Shown here piece after piece: positions 40,652-45,600 of a stretch of 45,600 bases of DNA; the stretch's first letter is position 1; every line of letters begins with the position of its first letter. Origin of the DNA: an uncultured Anaerolineales bacterium (GTDB lineage: Bacteria > Chloroflexota > Anaerolineae > Anaerolineales > UBA4823); NCBI GenBank assembly GCA_903872065.1, contig CAIQJJ010000567.1, positions 1-45,600 of the forward strand. Direction: 5' to 3'. A model generated the notes under the pieces. That model ran no database searches and was not told where the DNA came from. It was given only the letters and a program-made list of their open reading frames with translations. Both the position numbers and the translations under genes were made by a program.

Positions 40652-43618
40652 TCAGGAATGGGTAAATGCAGCGACCAAAGCCGCAAGCGGAAGTTGAACG
40701 AGAGTCTGCCCGTGGAAAGCGAGGCGGAATTCGGGGTGTTCTGTCACCTGGCCGAGGCGCATAGCAACAGGCGCGGGGGCAGATTCCAGGCGCAGCGCCT
40801 GATCAAAGGCCGCGGTGTGCTGCGGTTCGACCTCCACCAGCAGACAGCCGTTGGTCTCCGCAAAGAGCGCCAGGCAGGCGTCCTCGTGCAGCGCGGAGAG
40901 ATCGAGTTCCAACCCCAGGCGGCCGGCCAGGGACATCTCGGCCGCGGCGACCGCCAGGCCGCCCTCGCTGAGATCATGGGCGGCGCGTACCAGGCCTGCC
41001 TGCATGGCCCTGTGCAGGGCGCGGTAAATCTGCGGGGCAAGTTGGGGCAACTGCGGCGAACAATCCAACGCCGGCGAGCCAGCAAAACAAGCCGGCGCAA
41101 GCTGCACAGCGTGACTGCCGGCCAGAGCGGGCTGCCATTCGCCCACCAGGTAAAGCCAATTGCCGGCCGCCTTCAAGTCCATCGTCACAGCGCGGCGGAC
41201 ATCGGGGTGGATGGCGATGCTCGAAATGAGCAGGCTGCCGGGAATGGCATGGCGTTTGCCATCCGTCCCGAGGTACTCGTTGTTGAGCGAGTCCTTGCCA
41301 GAGATGAAGGGCGCGCCGTAATGCACCGCCGCATCGTAGCAGCCCTGGCAGGCCTGCGCCAGGCTGCCGAGAATCTCTGGACGGCGTGGGTCGCCCCAGC
41401 AAAAATTGTCCAAGATGGCAACCCGCGACGGGTCAGCGCCGACCGCCGCCGCATTGCGCACCGCCTCATCCACCACGCTGACCGCCATGGCGTAGGGGTC
41501 AGCCTCGCCCAGGTAGGGATTGATACCATTCGCCAGGGCAAAGCCCTGCCAACCGCTCACATCCAACGGCTTCAGCACAGCGGCGTCCCCCGGCCCATCC
41601 GCCTGGACGCCAACCAGCGGCTTGACCACCGTCGCCCCGCGCACTTCATGATCGTAAACCCGAATGGCATACGCCTTCGAGGCCAGGTTGGGATGCGCCA
41701 ACAGCGCCAGGAGCAGATCTGCCGCGCCTGGCCCCAGCGCCGAGTCCCCCTGCGGTTGGCTTTCGCCTGTCGCCCCACCGCGCCTGGCCCCAGCGCCGCG
41801 CCTGGCCCCAGCGCTGATCTCCGCCTTCAACCGCAGGCGGGGACGACCACCATGCAGAAATTCTTCCGACAGGCGCACAATCTCGTTGGTTCCATAGACA
41901 ACGTGGAGCTGCCCATCGCCGGTGAACTCGCCGATGTCGGAAAGCTCAACCCAATAGGTATCACAGATGTGCTGCAAAGCAGGGACGTTTTCAGGCGCGA
42001 CGGCCAACACCATGCGCTCCTGCGCCTCCGAAAGCCAGATCTCCCAGGGGGCCAGGCCAGCATATTTCAGCGGGACGCGCGCCAGGTCTACGCGCACACC
42101 GGTCTTCTCGCTCATCTCACCCACCGCGCTGGACAGTCCACCCGCCCCGCAGTCGGTGATGGCGTGGTAGAGGGATTGGTCGCGGGCGCGCTCCACCACC
42201 TCGATCACGCCCTTTTCGGTAATCGGGTCGCCGATCTGCACCGAGGCCCCCGCCACCTCGCCCGTCTGCGCATCCATCGTCAGGCTGGAGAAAGTCGCCC
42301 CGCGCAAGCCATCGCGCCCGGTGCGCCCGCCGATCACAATGACGCGATCGCCGGGCAGAGCGGTGTTGGGGCGTCGATCGCGCGGCCCCATGCCCACCGT
42401 GCCGCAGTAAACCAGCGGGTTGGCGGTATAGCCGTTGTGGTAATAGATCGCCCCATTAACCGTCGGCAGACCAAGCTTGTTGCCATAGTCCTCGACGCCG
42501 GCAATGACCCCGGCGCGAATGCGCGCCGGATGCAGCACGCCCGCTGGCAGATCGGCCAGGTTTTGATCGGGAAAGCCAAAGCACAGCACATCTGTGTTAG
42601 CAATCGGACGATGCGAAACGCCCAACACATCGCGCACCACGCCACCCACGCCAGTATTAGCCCCGCCGAATGGCTCGATGGCCGAGGGATGGTTGTGCGT
42701 CTCCACCTTGAAGGAGAGATCGAACTGCTCATCGAAGGCGATCACGCCGGCGTTATCCACAAAGGCCGAACGCACCCAGGGGGCGGCGATGCGCTCGGTG
42801 GCAGCCCGCAGGTAGGTGTTGATCAGGCTGTCCACCTGCGTCGTCACAGCCTGGCCTGCCGCGCGCCGGTCGGTGAGATCGATCAGCGCTTTGAAAGTCT
42901 TGTGGACGCAGTGTTCGCTCCATGTCTGCGCCAGCGTCTCCAGTTCAGCGTCGCTTGGCTCGCGCCCCAGGCTGCGAAAATAGCCTTGAATGGCGCTCAT
43001 CTCGGCCAGGTCGAGCGACAGGCGGCGCGCTTTCGAGAGGGCGAGCAGGCCATCCGCGTCCAGAGCGTTCAAGGGAATCGCTTCCGCTGCCGTCGTCTCA
43101 GGCGAGGCGTGGACAAATTCGGGCGTAATTTCGCCCAGGGCGTAGCGTTGGATGGTATGGTTGACCAGCAGGCTGTGGGCGATCTTTTGCAGCGCGTCAC
43201 GCTCAATGTCGCCGCGGAAAACGTAACGCTGCCCGGTGGCGACGGCGTTCAGGCGATCCGCCTCAAGCCCCAGGCGGCGCGCCGCCCGCAGCAGTTCGCC
43301 GGCTACGTTGTCCGTCACCCCTGGCCGCAGCGCCACTTCTACCGCCATGATCTCTTCAGCCTTCACCCCTCCGCCGGCTTCTTTTCTTTCATCGCGCCTG
43401 ACGGTATAACGCTCGGTCACGCGGTCGCAGATCAGGGATTGGGCGAGGGCATCCACCGCCTCTTCCGTAAGCGGCTGATCCCCAGACTCAAAGAAGTACA
43501 GATCAACGATCTCAAGCTGGACGGGTCGGGTAAAACCGACAGTAGGCAACTGCGCCAGCACGCCCTGGGCGCGCATGGGCAGGGAGGAGGCGACTTCGAG
43601 GCGAAAGACAGGGAGCAT
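40652..43618 (-). CDS. purL: Phosphoribosylformylglycinamidine synthase, PurS-PurL fusion
   Basis: 988 residues from ATG 43618. ATP-dependent amidation of FGAR. Residues 91-160 (MAVEVALRPGVTDNVAGELL, GQRYVFRGDI) match the small PurS subunit, so PurS is fused to the N-terminus; residues 1-75 add another domain of similar style. The catalytic part includes ETHNHPSAIEPFGGANTGVGG and SDCGAGGLSSAVGEMSEKTG-type blocks (the latter as TDCGAGG). A low-complexity GARRGAGARRGG linker at about 602-632 is encoded by 18-bp repeats. No glutaminase domain is attached, consistent with separate purQ downstream. Confidence 0.95.
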   Translation of the reverse strand: MLPVFRLEVASSLPMRAQGVLAQLPTVGFTRPVQLEIVDLYFFESGDQPLTEEAVDALAQSLICDRVTERYTVRRDERKEAGGGVKAEEIMAVEVALRPGVTDNVAGELLRAARRLGLEADRLNAVATGQRYVFRGDIERDALQKIAHSLLVNHTIQRYALGEITPEFVHASPETTAAEAIPLNALDADGLLALSKARRLSLDLAEMSAIQGYFRSLGREPSDAELETLAQTWSEHCVHKTFKALIDLTDRRAAGQAVTTQVDSLINTYLRAATERIAAPWVRSAFVDNAGVIAFDEQFDLSFKVETHNHPSAIEPFGGANTGVGGVVRDVLGVSHRPIANTDVLCFGFPDQNLADLPAGVLHPARIRAGVIAGVEDYGNKLGLPTVNGAIYYHNGYTANPLVYCGTVGMGPRDRRPNTALPGDRVIVIGGRTGRDGLRGATFSSLTMDAQTGEVAGASVQIGDPITEKGVIEVVERARDQSLYHAITDCGAGGLSSAVGEMSEKTGVRVDLARVPLKYAGLAPWEIWLSEAQERMVLAVAPENVPALQHICDTYWVELSDIGEFTGDGQLHVVYGTNEIVRLSEEFLHGGRPRLRLKAEISAGARRGAGARRGGATGESQPQGDSALGPGAADLLLALLAHPNLASKAYAIRVYDHEVRGATVVKPLVGVQADGPGDAAVLKPLDVSGWQGFALANGINPYLGEADPYAMAVSVVDEAVRNAAAVGADPSRVAILDNFCWGDPRRPEILGSLAQACQGCYDAAVHYGAPFISGKDSLNNEYLGTDGKRHAIPGSLLISSIAIHPDVRRAVTMDLKAAGNWLYLVGEWQPALAGSHAVQLAPACFAGSPALDCSPQLPQLAPQIYRALHRAMQAGLVRAAHDLSEGGLAVAAAEMSLAGRLGLELDLSALHEDACLALFAETNGCLLVEVEPQHTAAFDQALRLESAPAPVAMRLGQVTEHPEFRLAFHGQTLVQLPLAALVAAFTHS
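41723..41814 (-). repeat. 18-bp repeat units inside purL, two in perfect tandem
   Basis: The plus-strand unit CGCGCCTGGCCCCAGCGC occurs at 41723-41740, 41779-41796 and 41797-41814; the last two are directly tandem and identical. The units are imperfectly palindromic and encode part of an Ala/Arg/Gly-rich linker. Related units lie in purD. Confidence 0.85.
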
Positions 43619-43632
43619 ACAGTTCCTTCGTT

Positions 43633-44901
43633 CTAGCGTTGAATGGTAGACTCGCGGGCCGCGCCCACCGAGACCCAACTCACCGGCGTTTTTACTTCTT
43701 GCTCGATCAAGTCAATATAATCGCGCGCAGCGACGGGCAGGTCTTCAAAGGCGCGCACCTGGGTGATGTCAGTCTTCCAACCGGGCATAATGCGGTAGAC
43801 CGGCGTGACCTTGCCCAGGCCGTAGGCGTCCACATCGCAGTAGCGCACCGGTTTGCCGTCCAACTCGTAGCCGGTGCAGACCTTGATCTGATCGAAAACG
43901 CTCAACACATCCAGCTTGGTGACAAACAGGTCGGTCGCCCCGTTGACCTGCGTCGTGAAGCGCAGCACTTCCAGATCGAGCCAGCCGGCGCGGCGCGTGC
44001 GCCCGGTGGTGGCGGCAATCTCGGTCAAGACCGCCCGCGCCGGGTCAGAGGGATCGAGAATCTCGGTCGGCAGCGGGCCGCCGCCCACGCGCGTAGTGTA
44101 TGCCTTGCCAGTGCCAATGATGCGCGTCAGGGAGCGCGGCGGAATGCCCAATCCCGGCGTGGCCGCCGAAGCCAGAGTAGATGAGGCGGTGACGAAAGGA
44201 TAGGTGCCCCAATCCGTATCCAGCAGCGAGCCCATCGCCTGCTCCAGCAAGAAGGTTTTGCCGGCAGCCAGGCCATCCTGCACCAGGGGGAACAATTCCT
44301 GGATGTAAGGGGCCAGTTTTTCATAATAGCCGCGGTAGACGGTATAGATATGGTCGAAGTCCAGCGCCTGCCCGCCCAGGGCGACAATGATCTTATTTTT
44401 CAAGGTCAGTTGAACGCGCAGCTTCTCAGCGAACAGATCGGCGTCGGCCACATCGCTCCAGCGCAGACCGTTGTAGCTGACCTTGTCGGCAAAGGCCGGG
44501 CCAATGCCGCGGCGGGTGGTGCCGGTTGCGCCGGCGCCCTTCGCTTCCTCGTACAGCCCATCCAACACCCGGTGATAGGGCATGATCAAATGGGCGCGGC
44601 GCGAAATGCACAGCCGCCCATCGAAATTCACCCCGGCGGCGCGCAGTTCATCCATCTCTTGCAGCAAGACCGACGGATCAATCACCATGCCGTTGCCCAT
44701 TAAACACACCGTATGCGGATAAAAAACGCCGCACGGGATGAGGTGCATCTTGAACGTACCAAGTTGATTGACCACCGTATGCCCGGCGTTGTTGCCGCCG
44801 TTGTAGCGGGCAGAATAGTCGCACTGCCCGGCCATGAAATCAATCGCTTTGCCTTTGCCTTCATCGCCCCATTGGGCGCCAAAAACCAGTGATACAGACA
44901 T
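43633..44901 (-). CDS. purA: Adenylosuccinate synthetase
   Basis: 422 residues from ATG 44901 with GGAGG six bases upstream. Joins IMP and aspartate using GTP. The P-loop start FGAQWGDEGKGK carries D13 and K16; H41 lies in GGNNAGHTVV, both at the standard numbering. Later blocks include GTTRRGIGPAFADK and EQAMGSLLDTDWGTYPFVTASS. Full length for the family. Confidence 0.98.
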   Translation of the reverse strand: MSVSLVFGAQWGDEGKGKAIDFMAGQCDYSARYNGGNNAGHTVVNQLGTFKMHLIPCGVFYPHTVCLMGNGMVIDPSVLLQEMDELRAAGVNFDGRLCISRRAHLIMPYHRVLDGLYEEAKGAGATGTTRRGIGPAFADKVSYNGLRWSDVADADLFAEKLRVQLTLKNKIIVALGGQALDFDHIYTVYRGYYEKLAPYIQELFPLVQDGLAAGKTFLLEQAMGSLLDTDWGTYPFVTASSTLASAATPGLGIPPRSLTRIIGTGKAYTTRVGGGPLPTEILDPSDPARAVLTEIAATTGRTRRAGWLDLEVLRFTTQVNGATDLFVTKLDVLSVFDQIKVCTGYELDGKPVRYCDVDAYGLGKVTPVYRIMPGWKTDITQVRAFEDLPVAARDYIDLIEQEVKTPVSWVSVGAARESTIQR

Positions 44902-44916
44902 ACATACCTCCAAAAA

Positions 44917-45600
44917 TTAACGATTTTCCGCCAAAACCCGATCCACCAGCGCCTCGGCCAGGCCGATATAAGATTGAGGCGACAGCGCCCGCAGGCGAGT
45001 TTTGACTGTTTCTTCGACCGCCAGCGAGGCGATCCATTCCTGGTACGCGGCGGCGGAAAGCGCCTGGCCGCGCGTCAGACCCTTGAGTAGTTCATACGCA
45101 TCGCGCACCCCGGCCGCCCGCAGGATGGTTTGCGCGCCCTCCGCCACCACCGCCCAATTGGACTCCAGGTCGGCTTCCACCTGCGCCGGGTTGAGATCAA
45201 CCCGATCCAGGCCGCGCGCCAGGTTGGTGTAGGCGAGCAGCGAATGCCCGAAGGCCACGCCAAAGGTGCGCCGCACCGTTGAGTCGGACAGGTCGCGCTG
45301 CAAGCGCGTGATGGGCAGTTTTTGCGCGTAATAGGTCAGCAGGGCGTTGGCCACCCCCAGGTTGCCTTCAGCGTTTTCAAAATCAATCGGGTTGACTTTT
45401 TGCGGCATGGTCGAAGAGCCAACCTCGCCCGCCACCACTCTCGACTTCAAGATGTCGTCGCTGATATAGCGCCACATATCCTGGGCGAAATCAATCAACA
45501 GGGTATTGGCCAGGCGCAGAGCGTCGAAAAAGGCCACCCAGTTATCGTAAGGAATCAACTGCGTGGCGGCCAGGTTGGGCTGCAGTTCATACGAACGCAC
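44917..45600 (-). CDS. purB: Adenylosuccinate lyase, 5' end cut by window edge
   Basis: The 227 visible residues are the C-terminal half of a fumarase-superfamily lyase that acts on both SAICAR and adenylosuccinate. The signature loop is GSSTMPQKVNPIDFENAEGN, matching the E. coli-type PurB. The first codon visible (GTG at 45600) is not a real start, since about 230 residues including the first catalytic His are beyond the edge. The 15-base gap to purA indicates co-transcription. Confidence 0.95.
   Translation of the reverse strand: MRSYELQPNLAATQLIPYDNWVAFFDALRLANTLLIDFAQDMWRYISDDILKSRVVAGEVGSSTMPQKVNPIDFENAEGNLGVANALLTYYAQKLPITRLQRDLSDSTVRRTFGVAFGHSLLAYTNLARGLDRVDLNPAQVEADLESNWAVVAEGAQTILRAAGVRDAYELLKGLTRGQALSAAAYQEWIASLAVEETVKTRLRALSPQSYIGLAEALVDRVLAENR

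Noticed and set aside
40658-43636. A very long open frame on the plus strand opposite purL
   Set aside because: It is the antisense of a fully supported PurL gene; its translation is rich in Arg, Gln and His with no domain, as expected from the GC-biased third positions of the real gene.

Overview
The window reads as one contiguous bacterial chromosome segment, moderately GC-rich and densely packed, with no rRNA or tRNA genes and no gene-free stretch over about 300 bases. The gene set suggests a free-living Chloroflexota-like bacterium, possibly Anaerolineae. The clues are class II (animal-type) PurE, a stand-alone human-type AICAR transformylase, a PurS-PurL fusion, and a large exopolysaccharide locus with no recognisable outer-membrane export genes. 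This taxonomic call is inference; no marker gene here settles it.

Layout. (1) 1-788, minus: the 5' part of an unrecognised secreted protein that runs off the left edge. (2) 833-1900, plus: a lone tyrosine recombinase preceded by a perfect 34-bp palindrome with the geometry of a dif or lox site. (3) 1923-9026, plus: an apparent operon from a sigma70-like promoter to an intrinsic terminator. It encodes a YqiJ/NfeD-like protein with a His-Asp repeat, a YqiK-type flotillin, a PspA/IM30-like coiled coil, a small two-helix channel-like protein with an altered filter, a U32 (RlhA-like) protein and an aldo/keto reductase. The first four look like a membrane-integrity module. (4) 9086-24163, plus: a twelve-gene exopolysaccharide locus behind four repeats phased at 11 bp. 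It holds an initiating sugar transferase, four GT4 and one GT2 glycosyltransferases, a Wzx flippase, an O-antigen-ligase/polymerase-type protein, a Wzz protein fused to a degenerate GGDEF domain, a second membrane protein with a degenerate GGDEF domain, a BcsB-like protein and a polysaccharide deacetylase. (5) 24191-29002: a PMT/ArnT-type membrane glycosyltransferase (minus), a secreted FG-GAP repeat protein (plus) and an HD-family protein (minus), the last two overlapping tail to tail. (6) 29169-45600, minus: a nearly complete purine operon transcribed right to left: purB (partial), purA, purSL, purQ, purC, purE, a CPBP-family membrane protease, purF, purD, purM, an AICAR transformylase, a PurN-AICARFT fusion and guaB, closed by a hairpin.

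How the genes work together. The purine cluster covers nearly every step from PRPP to IMP and the branches to AMP and XMP. No IMP cyclohydrolase domain is visible, and the AICARFT half of the PurN fusion has lost the catalytic Lys-His pair that the neighbouring stand-alone AICARFT keeps. The EPS locus has a Wzx/Wzy-like logic with a cellulose-synthase-like GT2/BcsB pair beside it, and two c-di-GMP-type domains that both lack the catalytic signature. The strongest candidates for something undescribed are the recombinase with its adjacent palindromic site, the flotillin/PspA/channel operon, the Wzz-GGDEF-like fusion and the PurN-AICARFT fusion.
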